From Arbacia lixula (taxonomy: Eukaryota > Echinodermata > Echinoidea > Arbacioida > Arbaciidae), in assembly GCA_963669155.1 (NCBI GenBank), contig OZ022577.1, forward strand, positions 11,311,395 through 11,375,394: 64,000 nt of DNA, given 5' to 3'. Position numbers and translations under genes: made by a program. The notes beneath the pieces are model-generated. The model was not told the DNA's origin, did not search any database, and saw nothing but the letters and a program-made list of their open reading frames with translations. Positions 37,163 through 50,100 of the stretch are shown piece by piece (within the stretch, counting starts at the first letter, position 1; each line of letters begins with the position of its first letter).

Positions 37163-37361
37163 ATTTGTTTTTAATTCCATACAACATCACAAGAAATGAA
37201 TTTAAGTCTCATAACAGTGTATACTTGTATCCTCATTATTTTGTTTTATTTATCACATGAACATGTACAAAACATAATCCGTTAACATCTAAAACCTCAA
37301 CAGGAACTGTATACAGCATAATAAATTTGGACAGTAGCATAGAAAAAGAATTACCAAACAA

Positions 37362-37503
37362 AGAGGGCTCTTGCCAGTATCAAGTTCACATGGTATAATC
37401 TTCTCTTGGCAAAATACCATGTGCAATTCTTAGATAGCAACATCCATTTGTGTGCAAATATATATTTTACCATTTGCACAACCAATCCTGGCAAGAGCCC
37501 TCT
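37362..37503. mobile_element. Small foldback element
   Basis: The termini AGAGGGCTCTTGCCAG and CTGGCAAGAGCCCTCT are perfect 16-bp inverted repeats. TGTGCAAATATATATTTTAC and nearby blocks form further weak inversions. Confidence 0.75.
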
Positions 37504-38603
37504 GTACAAACACATGTAGTATGTTCTGTACTACAATATCTAACCTTTTGACACTGAATACACACAAGTACAACCTCTTTGACATGTGACCTGGCTGGAG
37601 ATGTCTTCATAATGTATTTCATACATTTTTTTTTCCCCATGAGATATCATTTCGCTGTTGGTGAAACTGATAGACATTGTATCTTCTTCGTCTAATGGAA
37701 TGCAAGAATAAAGAATGCTGGTTATTTCTATGCCATATTGAAAACATGGACTACATAGAAAATCTATGTATTGCATATTCCACGCGAGTCAACTACAGAC
37801 TGAGAAATCTGCTTGAGTAACACAGCACAACTACCAAGCCCAGGGTAAAAACTACCCAGCCCAGAAAAATAAATAGTTTAATGTACTGATGTATACAAAT
37901 GCTTATACCAATCTGATCGTGATTTACTGTGTTCCAAATTTCAGCATCACAGGAAAAACTTGTGACCTCAGTCATACATTTTTTCTATGCAGAGTTTTAT
38001 ATTATATCAAGAGATCGCTGTGAAGAAAATGATGCACAAACACATATTAACTCGGTAAGTTCTAACCAAATTGCAAATGTTTCAAGCACCAAAATTTACT
38101 CTTTGAAATGAATCAACTTCACAGCTACGAAAAACATCCATTACCATTTGATAGCTCAATATTATACCACACATTATGTGCAATGTACATCAAGTTCAGT
38201 ATGCTATGTATATATGATTAGAGTAATTAATAATTAACCAGTAGATAACATGTGTAAATGCATGATACTTGTAGAGTAACAAGACATACACAAGAGTGAA
38301 CTTTTACTGTCGAGGTAATTCCATGAGCATTCTTATTTATCAAATAAGACAATGTCTCCACAATCTTCTTCCAGTGGTTGCCATCTCTTTTGAAGTGACA
38401 GAAACCAGATTGTCCAGAGCAGTCAGTCTGTATACAGGTCCACCAATCCCAGATGCACAGGTCAATTTGGCTCACATTTGCCCTCATCGATGTCAAGGTC
38501 CTTAGTTATCAAAAGCAGTAGTAGGTGCACATTTAGTGATCCAACGTGGACCTACTGCAAGCATATTAAAAGTGAACGTCCCTTATCTGTGTCTCTAGTT
38601 TGT

Positions 38604-41600
38604 TTAATCAACTTCCTCCATCCTGGATGCATCCTCGTCGTCTCCTTCCAGTGGTGGCATGTCCTCGTCGGCTTCCTCAACGACAATGTCTTCCTCGTCG
38701 ATTCCTAAACAGAAGATGGATGAAACAGGAGAGAGGAACATTAGTTAATTTGGAGAAAAAGCGGAAAAAATTAAGAGAAATCGATACGATGTCTAGCTCA
38801 CAGGCTGCTACACTGCATCAGTCACTGATGGCAATAATATTTTAGTGTATAGGGCCTGTTTTTAAAGGGCATATACTGTACTGGGAAGGCACAAAAGCCT
38901 TCAAAATGCAATTGTTATCAATCTTCTTGCCGATGGTCTTAAATTCATGTATTATCCATTTTAGAAGCTTGCTGAAAGTTATTTGCCCTCAAATGATCTA
39001 CATTTGGAGTAATGAGTGATTAATGATTAAATCCTCAAAATGTTCGGCCCGAACATTTTTGAGGATTTAATTTAATTACTCCATACATGGATCATTTGAG
39101 GGCAAATAACTTTCAGCAAGCTTCTAAAATGGACAATACATGAATTTTAAGACCATCGGCAAGAAGATTGCTAACAATTACATTTTGAAGGCTTTTTTGC
39201 CTTCCCAGTACAGCATATGCCCTTTAATTGTCTTTTATTACAAGAGATTACACTCTGACTTCTTCCAAAATGCAATTTCAAGAGATTACGCTTTTAACTT
39301 TTTTCCAAAATGCAATTCTAAAGTACCTGAATTCCAAATTACAACAGATTATTCTTTTACTTTTTCCAAATTCCAATTCCAAAGTGCCTGAACCATTAAA
39401 CCCGCCTCTGAAAAAAAGCCTGCCTAGTACTTTGAGAACAATTTTAGACATGGATCTGCCCTTACCTAGCCCAAGCTTGATCATCCTGTAGATGCGTGCG
39501 GCATGTGTCTGGGGCTCCTCCAGCGAGAAGCCAGATGACATGAGGGAGGTTTCGTAGAGCAGCATGACCAGGTCCTTGACCGACTTGTCATTCTTATCGG
39601 CATCGGCCTTCTCGCGCAGGTTGTCGACGATGGGGTGGTCGGGGTTGATCTCCAGGTGCTTCTTGGCGGCCATGTAGCCCATGGTGCTGGTGTCCCGCAG
39701 GGCCTGGGCCTTCATGATGCGCTCCATGTTGGCCGTCCAGCCGTACTGGCTGGTCACGATGCAGCAGGGTGATGACACCAGGCGGTTAGATACAACAACC
39801 TGCCGAGGTAAGAGGGTACAGAGAGTTGTTAACTTCATAATCACACCATTCATAATTTTCTTGCAGAAAACTCCCTCAAAATAAACGTTCACAACTCATT
39901 AGAGAATCAAAATTGGGAATGGGTGCAGGAACCTGGCAGAGACTCCAGGACATAATTATTGTGGAATATCCTCAACACTTTCTATGCATTTTGCCACACA
40001 AATAGTTCATTTATGATATAGTGGGTCTTAAGAAATTTGTTTCAGCCAAACTGATATTACTAATCAAATTTGATGAAATCAATTAAGAGTCAGCAAAATG
40101 TTGCATTACTATTCAAATGTCTGCACTTAAACCTAAGGGACATTTCTTCCACAGGGCATAGACATTTTTCATTTGGACACTCTTTTCTGACGAGGGTGAT
40201 AGACGAGACAATTCAAGGTAAGATAAAACACAATTCTGCTCTTACCTTCTCCACCTTCTTGTCGAGGATCTCCTTGATGACCTTGCAGAGGTTCTCGAAC
40301 TTGGCCTTGGCCTCCTCCCTCTTCTTCTTCTCCTCCTCGTCTTCAGGCAGCTCCAGCCCCTCCTTGGTAACGGAGACCAGCGTCTTGCCGTCATACTCCT
40401 TCAGCTGCTGCACGCAGTACTCATCAATAGGCTCCGTCATGTACAGCACCTCAAAGCCTCGCTTCTTGACACGCTCCACAAAGGCAGAGTTGGCCACCTG
40501 GTCTTTCGACTCGCCTGGAGAGAGAAAACAAATCAGAAAATTAATGCATGTATCAACAAATATGCCATCACACTAAACAATACAAAACATTAAAATAATG
40601 CCTCCGGCCACTTCGTGGCGGAGGCATAATGATAAAACATGTTTTAAATAGCCTTGTATGTTATATCCACACTCTTTTTCCAACAAAAGATGCTGCTCAG
40701 GAAACTGCTCCTGACCCTCCGATCAGTGATCTGTTTGCACACAATAAATTTGTACCGCAGTGAACGAAGAAAAATGTCAGCAATTCATGATGCAGCTCTT
40801 GACCACTTACCAATTTAGTTTGATGAATTACTTGAGAAAAGCTTCTATTTCCAACATTGTCTTCATGCGGATTTTCTTTAAATCATTAATACAGGTCCTT
40901 TGAAAAGAAAGATTTTAGAGAGAAAATATGCCTCATCTTACCTGTGATGTAGTAGATTTGTGTCTGGTTCTCCTTCATGCGTGAGACGTACTCCTTGAGG
41001 GTTGATGTGTCATCACCAGAGTGCGATGTGGAATACCTGAGGTACTCTGCGAGCTTGTTGCGGTTCTGTGAGTCTTCATGGATTCCAAGCTGTATGGGGA
41101 GTTTGATAAATGAGAGTCCAGTCTCTATGACAACTCGAAGGACACATACATGATTGATGACCACTCTACACATTTTCCAAGCTTTACTTTCCTTGATGGG
41201 GTAAGTGTTATAATTTACAATACAAATACTTCGATTTTACAAATGAAGAGCTATATTGGCCAAAAAGAATCAATTTTTCAAACTTAATAAAAACAGGAAG
41301 GGGGTACTATTCATTTGTGACTACTTTTTTTCACTTGTTTTTTGTCAAAAGGGGGCCTGTCTTCAAAGTATCTTCACAATGTCAATTTCCTTCTCTCCTC
41401 CACTCATCTAGCTTCCTTTCATAGCACCCACCATGTACATGTAATTTCCATAAAAGAAAGCAGGTTGGACCTACCTTGAGGTTCTTGGAGAACTGATCGT
41501 AGAGCTTCTTGTAGTTCTCCTTGTCCTCGGACAGCTCCTGGAAGAGCTCCATGCATTTCTTGACGATGTTCTTGCGGATCACCTTCAGGATCTTGCTCTG

Positions 41601-44600
41601 CTGGAGCATCTCACGTGAGATGTTGAGGGGAAGGTCCTCAGAGTCTACCACTCCCTTGATGAAGTCTGCAGAGCGCACACAATAGCAAATGAAAAACCAT
41701 CACCAACTTGCCAAACTCAAATTCACCAAATGAGTCATTCATGTACACGCTCTTCGAGCAGTCTTTATTTTGTAGAAGTTAAGGATCCCTGTAAAATGTT
41801 GCTAGTGCCAATGAATTAAAGTAATGCAATTTCATTGTGAGGAAGTGTTTAAAAGGCAATATTATACAAGTTTAACCCTAATACTCCCGGGGGGGGGCCA
41901 TTATGGCCCCCCCCTGTCGAAGTTTTGTCGGTACTTCCTAACGCCTCAATATTTCGAAACGAAATTTCTTGACTTTTTTCTCTGATCCTTCCCGCACATT
42001 TTGATACCAAATTTATGGCGATCGGACCTACCTTGCGGGTGTCAGATTACGTTTACCGAACACATGTCACTGAAATTTCGCTATTTCTCTATGTGACTGT
42101 GTATAACCCTATGGATAAAATCAGGAGCTTTTCCAATTTATGTAAATACTTTTCTTAGTGTTATCATTGTTTCAAATAGTGTAAATAATTACCACACACA
42201 CACCCACATTCACACACACCCACACCCACGCATACGCATCTGAATCTTGACGAAAAACAAAGAAATACATAAGAAAATTGAAAAACAATAAAATACATAA
42301 GAAATAATTACCACAACCTATCTTTTTCTTTCAAGAATTGATGAGGGAGTTATGAAAGACATTTGTACCAAAAATTACTATTCCTGAGGCTTTATTTAGT
42401 GAGAAATACCAAAATCTACGATTTCTCGCATAAATTAGCATAAATTAATAAGTTAAAAAAAAAATAAAAGGACTTTCGTAAATTTAGCTATACAACTTTG
42501 TAGATTACATAATTCTTTACCCTTGTGCAAAATTTTGAGGCAATCGGGCGACCCATGGCCGAGATCTCAGGGGGGGGGCCATAATGGCCCCCCCCCCCCC
42601 CCCGGTAATAACAAGCTTTGAAATACCCCGGGAGTATTAGGGTTAAAAGGTACAGTATGAGAATTGAGTTAGTTTTGAGTGGATGTCTGTGTCTGTAAAG
42701 TGTTACTAAACATCCTTACATAGAGAATGCAACATTACAATCAATTCTTCCTTTTTGCATGAACACACAAGGCAATAAAAGGGCACTTACTGAGGTATTC
42801 TGGAATGAGCTCTTCACAGTTGTCCATGATGAACACTCTCCTCACGTAGAGCTTGATGTTGTTCTTCTTCTTCTTGTTTTCAAACATGTCGAAGGGGGCC
42901 CTCTTTGGGATGAAGAGGAGGGCACGGAACTCAAGCTGTCCTTCAACTGAAAAGTGCTGGTAAGGAAAAAAAAAATATGTGAATTATATGAGAATTGCAA
43001 AATTGTCCATTAGAACAGTATCCTATAATCCAGCCATATTAGTTTCATTAAAGGGCATATACTGTACTGGGAAGACAAAAAAGCCTTCAAAAGGTGATCA
43101 TGAGCAATCTTCTTGCCAATGGTCTTAAATTTATGTATAGTCCATTTTAGAAACTTGCTGAAAATTATTTGGCCTCAAATGATCCACATTTTCAGTTATT
43201 AGTGATTAAATTACAAATCCTCAAAATGTTCGGGCCGAACAATTTCACGATTTGTGATTTAATCTCTAATTTCTCAACATGTGGATCATTTGAGGGCAAA
43301 TAACTCTCACAAAGTTTCTAAAATGGACAATACATGAATTTAAGACGATTGGCAAGAAGATTGCTCATGATCACCTTTTGAAGGTTTTTGTCTTCCCAGT
43401 ACAGTAGATGCCCTTTAAGTATGTAAGTTAAAAAAAAAAACATGTATGGCAGCAATATTTCAATTAAATCAAATTTCACATACCACTACTAATTGTATAG
43501 AGTAATTGATTGGATGACTATGGTTAACATTACGTTTTTTAATAATCCTCTGCTCTTGTTGAAGTTACAACATTGATGAAAACATTTTGATTAACCCTAA
43601 TCAGGCCAGGGTTTAAGGAGTCTACCTATTAAACCCATTTTGGCCACCCTCACCAGCCTGATTAGGGTTAAAGTGCAGTAACAGATGTTGCTTTAGACCA
43701 AACACCACGGTCCTTGAACATTAAGAAAGAGGTTCATTATGTGGTAAGCCTGGTCTAGTGCAGAAGCATCTCGCCTGCTGTGACTGTACCTAGATGAGAG
43801 TCTAGGTAGAGACAGAGGAGGGAGAGATCTTTCTTGCTCTTCTTCCATCCTGACACCACCAGAGTCGTCATGACCACCAGCGCTCAGTCCGGGACGCAAT
43901 GTCCCCAACCAAGAATAATGGCTACGACCTGGCGCATTATGTGCTGGAAGATTCTCCTTTGTCCTCCAAAAAACCCAAATGACCACACAATTGTCCAATG
44001 ATTCCTACCTTGACGGCTAAATGATCTTCCCAGTCGTTGGTGAGGGACTTGTAGAATTCTCCGTACTCCTCCTGGCTGATGTCGTCTGGGTTCCTCGTCC
44101 AGATAGGCTTGGTCTTGTTCAGCTCCTCATATTCTGAGTACTTCTCCTTGATCTTCTTGGTAGCCTTCTTCTTTTCATCCTTCTTGCTCTCCTCATCCTC
44201 GTCCAGATCCTCGATCTTGGGCTCATCGCTCTCCTCCTTTCCCTCCTCCTTGGCCTCCTCCTCCTCTTTCTTCTCCTCTTCATCCTCATCATCACTGACC
44301 TCCTTTTCTCGCTCCTTCTCGACCTGTGCACATCAAAGTCAATTGCATTAATTCAGAAAGCTGACCCACATATGTAGCATACAGACTGTGCATACTTCAA
44401 ACTCTGCTTAATTGAATGATTGTTTGCATTTAGAAAATGTACATTCCAAACACACATTTTATCATCATCCACTCCCATTAATCTAATGAAAATTAATCCA
44501 ATGAAACTTACCTGAAGTTTGATGGGATAGCCAATGAACTGACTGTGCTTCTTGACGATCTCCTTGATTTTCTTCTCATCCAGGTACTCTGTCTGATCTT

Positions 44601-46656
44601 CCTTGATTGCCAAGACAATCTTGGTTCCTCGCTGCAGCTCATCGCTATCTACAAGTAGAAAACAAGAAAACAAAGCCTTGTTATACCAGAATCCTCCACT
44701 GTGACCAAAGTAAACAAAGATTTGTTAATATCACAAAACATGTCTCAACTCTGCATATCTGCAAAGTAACTTTTTACCACACTGGTAAAGAAAGGCCTCA
44801 ACTTCCCTGAATCTAATAGTCCAATTTGAGTCCTTGTAAAAAATCGATGATATTGGCATAAATTGTTTGGCGAGGCAGTAACCTGCTCTCTGATTGGCTG
44901 ACTAATCAGGGCTCAAATGGGGAATTACCTGGACACTAATCTTTCCATTTCCTTTTTTTTTTTTGTCAATGGTACCAATAAGTGGTGAATTTATGGGTTG
45001 CACATTGGTTCTCTCCACTTGATTATCATGCACACTCGTGTAAATGATTAAAGCGACTTACTTGGAATTCTGTGGACTGTGAAAGAGCCTCCAGCACTGG
45101 ACTGCCACATGTAGGTCTCGTCATCATTGTTCTTGGAGTACACCGTGACGGTTTCCGAAACCAAGTAGGCAGAGTAGAAACCCACACCAAACTGCCCGAT
45201 CATGGAGATATCAGCTCCGGTCTGTAAATCAGCAGAGGCAAGATCCAAATTGTAATACATGGGAACACAGAAACCTTTCCAGTATCATACACCAAATCTG
45301 TTAATTTCTCATCAAGGGGAAGAACACCTCAATGACCTGATTTGAATGAAGTTAGGGGGAATACTAAAGAAATCTGATATCACTACAATCATTGTTTGTA
45401 AAAAGAATCATTTGAGTTGCAATCATGGTGTCATGTTTAGACAATTTGCTGTTGTTCAAATATTTTTTTTAATATCCTCCAATACCATCTCATGTCGTAT
45501 ATCCTGCACAAATAAAATCACATTTATGACGCGCTTCATGAAACATCAAAACTTTTCTTAAATACCAGTCTTCATTTGTTCATTTCCCACAAATCCAACC
45601 TCCCCACTTTCCTCTTACATCCCACTTTTTTTCTTTTTTTATAATGGCCTTCTCCAGTAACACTACTTTTCAAGCAACTTGACTTGATCTGTGATCAGAT
45701 TCTAGGTCTCACCTGAAGAGCTTCCATGAAGGCCTTGGTGCCAGACTTGGCGATGGTTCCAAGGTTGTTGATCATGTCAGCCTTGGTCATACCGATGCCA
45801 GTATCAATGATGGTCAGCGTCTTCTCCTCCTTGTTGGGGATGATGCTGATGCTGAAATCCTTGCCAGACTCCACCTCGCTGGGATCAGTCAGCGACTTGT
45901 AGCGGATCTTGTCCAGAGCCTACAAAGTAATTGATTACAATTTTTACTCTAAATATTACTTCTTCCATGGGTATAAGCAAAAAATGGGTTGAATGTCTAA
46001 AATAGTTTCAAGAACCTTGACTTCATGCTCTCCTTCACTTGCTCTTACCTCTGAGAATTCCATCTTAAGAGCTCAAAAAGTTATTATCTCATCAAGTCTT
46101 TCACATACAATTACCTAAGGCTTAATCTAATTCATAAATTCCTATTCTCATGTTTACCCCTCAAAATAAAAATAAATCTTACATTTCTTTTCTAGCCAAT
46201 CAAATATTCAGAGTAAAATTGCCTGTGTCTCGGTGATATCTTCAATTTCAACCATTCAAAATGCCAATTGCAAAACCTGTGCTATAGGCCCTACTGGATA
46301 AAGTCTTTGCGTAATGAAAAAAAAGCATTGCGTAACGAAAAATGAATCATTTCTTTTCATGGGTCTGACCCAACGTCGGGCCATTTTTTTCTCTCTGCAA
46401 TTCAAAATTGCATTTGTGCATGTCCACAACGGACATGACCGACCTTTTTGTAACATGTTTAATGGGTTTTTAACATTCAACTTACATCAGAGGAGTTGGA
46501 GATAAGTTCCCTGAGGAAGATCTCTTTGTTAGAGTAGAATGTGTTGATGATCAGACTCATGAGTTGAGCAATCTCGGCCTGGAAAGCAAAAACCTCGGCC
46601 TCGCCCTCCTCACCGGCCTCCATCGGTTCAGCAGCACGTTCAGCATCGGTCGACAT
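38604..46656 (-). CDS. HSP90: Cytosolic heat shock protein HSP90
   Basis: Eleven coding exons, 5' to 3': 46486-46656, 45713-45919, 45062-45221, 44512-44648, 44009-44323, 42791-42956, 41475-41665, 40942-41089, 40246-40514, 39466-39799, 38604-38704 (TAA at 38604-38606). All phases match, giving 2199 nt and 732 residues. The N-terminal ATPase domain shows [15 protein letters not shown] (catalytic Glu50, nucleotide-binding Asn54) and [10 protein letters not shown] (Asp96). An acidic/lysine-rich linker lies mostly in the fifth coding exon. The middle domain ([37 protein letters not shown]) and the dimerisation domain ([20 protein letters not shown]) are intact. The ending MEEVD binds TPR cochaperones and marks the cytosolic class rather than the ER or mitochondrial forms. 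It is a full-length ATP-driven chaperone. Two TTAA elements and other repeats sit in its introns. Confidence 0.98.
38872..39227. mobile_element. TTAA-bounded palindromic element (copy 2), in an HSP90 intron
   Basis: It starts TTAAAGGGCATATACTGTAC and ends CAGCATATGCCCTTTAA. At its centre are AAATGTTCGGCCCGAACATT and neighbouring GAGGATTTAAT inversions. The arms are close to full length. It lies between the last two HSP90 coding exons. Confidence 0.9.
40595..40631. repeat. Hairpin repeat ATGCCTCCG…CGGAGGCAT in an HSP90 intron
   Basis: ATAATGCCTCCGGCCAC and GTGGCGGAGGCATAAT are inverted around a 3-base loop. A longer relative begins at 62104 (ATGCCTCCGCAAATAAG). Confidence 0.75.
41872..42646. 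mobile_element. piggyBac-like non-autonomous element with TTAACCCTAAT ends
   Basis: It begins TTAACCCTAATACTCCCGGG and ends CCCGGGAGTATTAGGGTTAA. Just inside each end is a run-flanked GGCCATTATGGCC or GGCCATAATGGCC palindrome between G and C runs. TTAA with an adjacent CCCTA end is the known piggyBac-superfamily pattern. It is 775 bp with no transposase frame, and sits in an HSP90 intron. Confidence 0.7.
43048..43418. mobile_element. TTAA-bounded palindromic element (copy 3), in an HSP90 intron
   Basis: It starts TTAAAGGGCATATACTGTAC and ends GTAGATGCCCTTTAA, with an AAAATGTTCGGGCCGAACAA centre. It is close in sequence to copy 2. Confidence 0.9.
43591..43671. mobile_element. 81-bp mini-element with TTAACCCTAAT ends
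   Basis: TTAACCCTAATCAGGC and GCCTGATTAGGGTTAA are perfect 16-bp inverted termini around a short centre. They share the first 11 bases with the 775-bp element at 41872 in the same gene. Confidence 0.7.
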
Positions 46657-46677
46657 GGTGAATTTGTTGAGATGTTT
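46657..46677 (-). other. HSP90: HSP90 5' untranslated part of the first coding exon
   Basis: A good acceptor (TTTTCCTCCTCAG) ends at 46678 on the minus strand, leaving 21 untranslated bases before the ATG. This implies a separate upstream non-coding exon, as in vertebrate cytosolic HSP90 genes. Confidence 0.7.
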
Positions 46678-46685
46678 CTGAGGAG

Positions 46686-47045
46686 GAAAATTATCACATA
46701 TTAACTCAAATATTGAGGAATGGTCCATCCATCTCGAGTAGAATATCTCTCATATTTCTACATCCAACTAAAAATAGTTCCAGCATGGCATGCAAAGCCA
46801 GCAATCAGCATGAGATCACGGACACTCGCCTCGGCCTCCATTCACACAAAAGCATGTGTTTGAAATTGTCACATATCAATTTAAATATTAAGTTGGTCCA
46901 TCCATCTCGAATAGAATATCTCTCAAATTTTTACTTCCAACTAAAAATTAGTCCAGCCATACCAGCCAGGCCAGCCAGGCCAGCAATCAATCAGCATGGT
47001 CACTGACACTCGCCTCCATTCACACAAAACAAGCATGTGTTTGAA
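46686..47045. repeat. Imperfect tandem duplication in the HSP90 5' UTR intron
   Basis: A unit of about 173 bp occurs twice (TGGTCCATCCATCTCGA at 46721 and again at 46894; CACTCGCCT…CCATTCACACAAAA in both). The second unit holds a small CCAGCCAGG tandem repeat. It falls between the inferred non-coding exon and the start-codon exon. Confidence 0.85.
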
Positions 47046-47116
47046 ATGCATTTTCCATCTATTCTATCTTTTTCAAATCTTTTAATTTCCCATTTTACGT
47101 CAAATTATGTACTTAC

Positions 47117-47250
47117 TCAATTAAAATGAAGAAGATATTGCAGAAATTAGTCGTCTCACACAAGTGGCTTTCACAAGCGATGAATTTCAATCTTGATCAC
47201 TCACGAATACCAGAGCCGGTTCGTATGACAACCCTTGTTGCTTTCAGATA
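47117..47250 (-). other. HSP90: Inferred non-coding first exon of HSP90
   Basis: Its 3' limit is a strong donor (GTAAGT at 47111-47116, complement). Its 5' limit is set about 30 bp downstream of the TATA box. The start position is an estimate. Confidence 0.5.
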
Positions 47251-47274
47251 TTTCAGCATCTGAAACATCACCTG

Positions 47275-47280
47275 CTTATA
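47275..47280 (-). promoter_or_regulatory. HSP90 TATA box
   Basis: The minus strand reads GATATAAGCAGG. It lies 22 bp downstream of the heat-shock element and about 30 bp before the presumed start of the non-coding exon. Confidence 0.6.
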
Positions 47281-47302
47281 TCGCACGTGGGTTACAAGAT
47301 GC

Positions 47303-47315
47303 GAAGATTCTAGAA
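47303..47315. promoter_or_regulatory. Heat-shock element of HSP90
   Basis: GAAGATTCTAGAA is a perfect three-unit GAAnnTTCnnGAA binding site for heat-shock factor, just upstream of the TATA box. A weaker relative (TTCTAGCAAATTC) lies at 47519-47531. Confidence 0.8.
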
Positions 47316-47539
47316 TGACCATATATCCCTCCGCCGCAAATATATTAGCACTTTTTATTGTAATGATTCACTTTTAAAGAAAACGTTGAATGAATACAAG
47401 TTTCATATAATGTTTGCATGATAATTATGTGTATTTTTAGACAAATATATGATTTAATAGGTGATATTGTGAGAATTAAATTTCACGCGCATACAGATTT
47501 CACGTGAATCATTAGACCTTCTAGCAAATTCGACTACAG

Positions 47540-49762
47540 GATGCGGAAATGGTCTAATCCAAAGCCTGGAAAGGAGGGTATATTCTTGCAATATATCATT
47601 CATAACTATGGATTTTATCATAACTGATTACAATGCTTCAATATATAATCATATTAATATATATTAAAAAAGTATCTAAGGTAGAAAAAATTATATATTG
47701 CTCATCAATTTTGATTTTTGTTGCATTGAGAGATTGTTTTTACCCTTTGCAGAATAGACTCACCTCATAAAGTTGAGCACAAAGCGGCAATTTCGGTCCA
47801 ATCAATATGAGGCTCATGTTTAAAGGGCCAAATGTGCATACAATTAACTTAGCGCACGATCCATGATTGTACCGGACGCGCGTTCACCGACAAATCGCGA
47901 ATTTCCTTTCTTTTTACCATAGAGTTAGTGTGTATACCTATGCTTTTTACCAAGTGCTACATAGACAAATAAACGAGAATTTGCCTTTTTAAAGAGATGA
48001 TAAACGTGTTGTGGTAAATCAGAAGAAATGCAAATGTCTATTCTCAAAAGACACAACTGGAAAGAGGACCATAATGAGCTTGATGAATATATGTACAAAA
48101 TAGTGGGAAACTGACCTGACATGATGTAGGCATATAAATTGCTGATCGAAGATCACAATATTTTACATCATATATGCATTCATTGATAAAATGTCTTCAA
48201 AGCAAAAACTATGGGAATTCATCCAAAGAAAGAGAATTAAATCGCAATTACAGAAATCACTAAGTGTGGTTTTACTTTTGCAGAGATGAAGTAGGCCTAG
48301 TCAATCGGGGTTTAAGTGTGTCACATTGTGCTAACAACATCACTGCAAACTTATATCTAAAGAAATAACAAAACTTTGTGCTCTTCCTATTTTCACGAAG
48401 ACCACATTTTGTCACATCAATCATCATAACTTTCCACGAGTGTGACAAGTCTGACAAATGGAAAGCAATTCAGATTCATTTAGTATAATGTGTATGAATG
48501 TTAATTGGTTTGTACATATTTTGTGATTTAAATTGAGTTGTCAGTTACCTTTTCTGGACCTGTTTTACCTGTTTTTATAACAATTTTTGGACAATGTTTT
48601 GAAAACACAACAATTGCTCAAGTGATTTTGGAAATGCTTAATTGTAAGGGACAAAGAGAGGTGGGGAGAGCTGGATCGAGAATGCTGAACGTGGCACCAC
48701 ATTAGTCAGACTAACGTTTACTTCCTTCTTATAATGATCTATACAAGCGCAGATCCTTGTCAATCGGGAAGTCAAACCAGAGAGGTGTAAGGAATGGAGT
48801 CAGCACGAAGTGTAATTTATTCCGACAGCAGTCGCGTGCATTGATATCACAATGGAATATTTGACGCGTTTGGCTTTTTGATCGAGGGAGATCCGCCGCC
48901 AAACAAGCATGAAAACTGTAGGATGCATTTTGAGGAATATATATTTTGTATGCGCAGAAGATTTCAGAACCACTTCATGAACTGAAGTGCATGTGCAGTA
49001 GTATTACATGTTATAAAGATACGATTGTGTGAATTTCAGATTGTATTGTTTCTTCGTTTTTGTGATAAAAGGAGAATACTGTAGAAAACATACCAGAGAA
49101 ATGCCTCCATATCGCACATTTCCGAATCATATTTCCTTAAAAATCTCTTGTAAATCGTTTATTGAATGTTTCATCTTTCATGGAAACAACCTCAATTTCG
49201 TGTGCGGAGGTGTCCGAAAAAGTAACAGATCAAATTCTTTCTACAATTTTTTCAAAATTTCCCTTCGCTCACCCCAAAACTAATTCACAGTGCGTGATGT
49301 AAAAAGATTAGCTACGAGCTCCCAGCGAAGGCTGAACGGTTGACGTACTTCTCAAAACAGATTTTCTTTTGTTATTCAGAGAAGGCACTACCTAATTAGA
49401 AATACAGCTAATTGTTTAAAACACCTGAATGTCTTGAATTTTTATGAGGCGGCGGACCTCACAGATCAAAGGAAGTCTATCCGAGCGCAGTCCATCCATG
49501 ATAGGTCCATGGTCAAACATAGCTTCATCTTCAAGTCACATGTTTTGAGCATGCTGAGTGTATCGTCGTCTCGTTGGTCTTAGTTTTTGTGCGTAAATGT
49601 AATGTTGCGTAAACGCTTGTCGAGCAAAAACCTGCATTGCAACATGCTGGGATTCCCCGACAAAAGTGAGAGACGCGGTGACTAATTAAAATAGTTCCAG
49701 CGGCGTGGAAGACTAGGCTCACATTTGCAGGCGTTTGGTATTCATCATTCCCACGCACCCCC

Positions 49763-49850
<88 letters not shown>

Positions 49851-49883
49851 TATCCTCTCTTCATAGGCTAGGCTTTTCTTCTT

Positions 49884-49934
<51 letters not shown>

Positions 49935-50100
49935 GTTATTTATCTGCGCTATACACAAAAAGTATCACAGCGCTTACGATCAGATATAAAATATAAATAT
50001 ATACATTAAATTGCATCAACCATTGGAGTTCTCAACTGTGCCAGATGAGGCCCGGTGGCCTCTTGCTTGCTGCAAGCCCGGTCAGCACATTATTCACAAG
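47540..50100. other. HSP90-Kintoun intergenic region, left part
   Basis: No gene is recognised. It contains a C-run plus (CT)n array at about 49758-49846 and a (TAA)n array at about 49885-49932, followed by the AGCGCT-type repeat at 49935-49981. Confidence 0.6.

Noticed and set aside
41872..42646. Telomere-like TTAGGG/CCCTAA at the element ends
   Set aside because: There is only one copy at each end, placed as terminal inverted repeats, so this is not an interstitial telomere array.
44079..44351. Ser-rich plus-strand and Arg-rich minus-strand frames
   Set aside because: They are other-frame readings of the HSP90 charged-linker exon.
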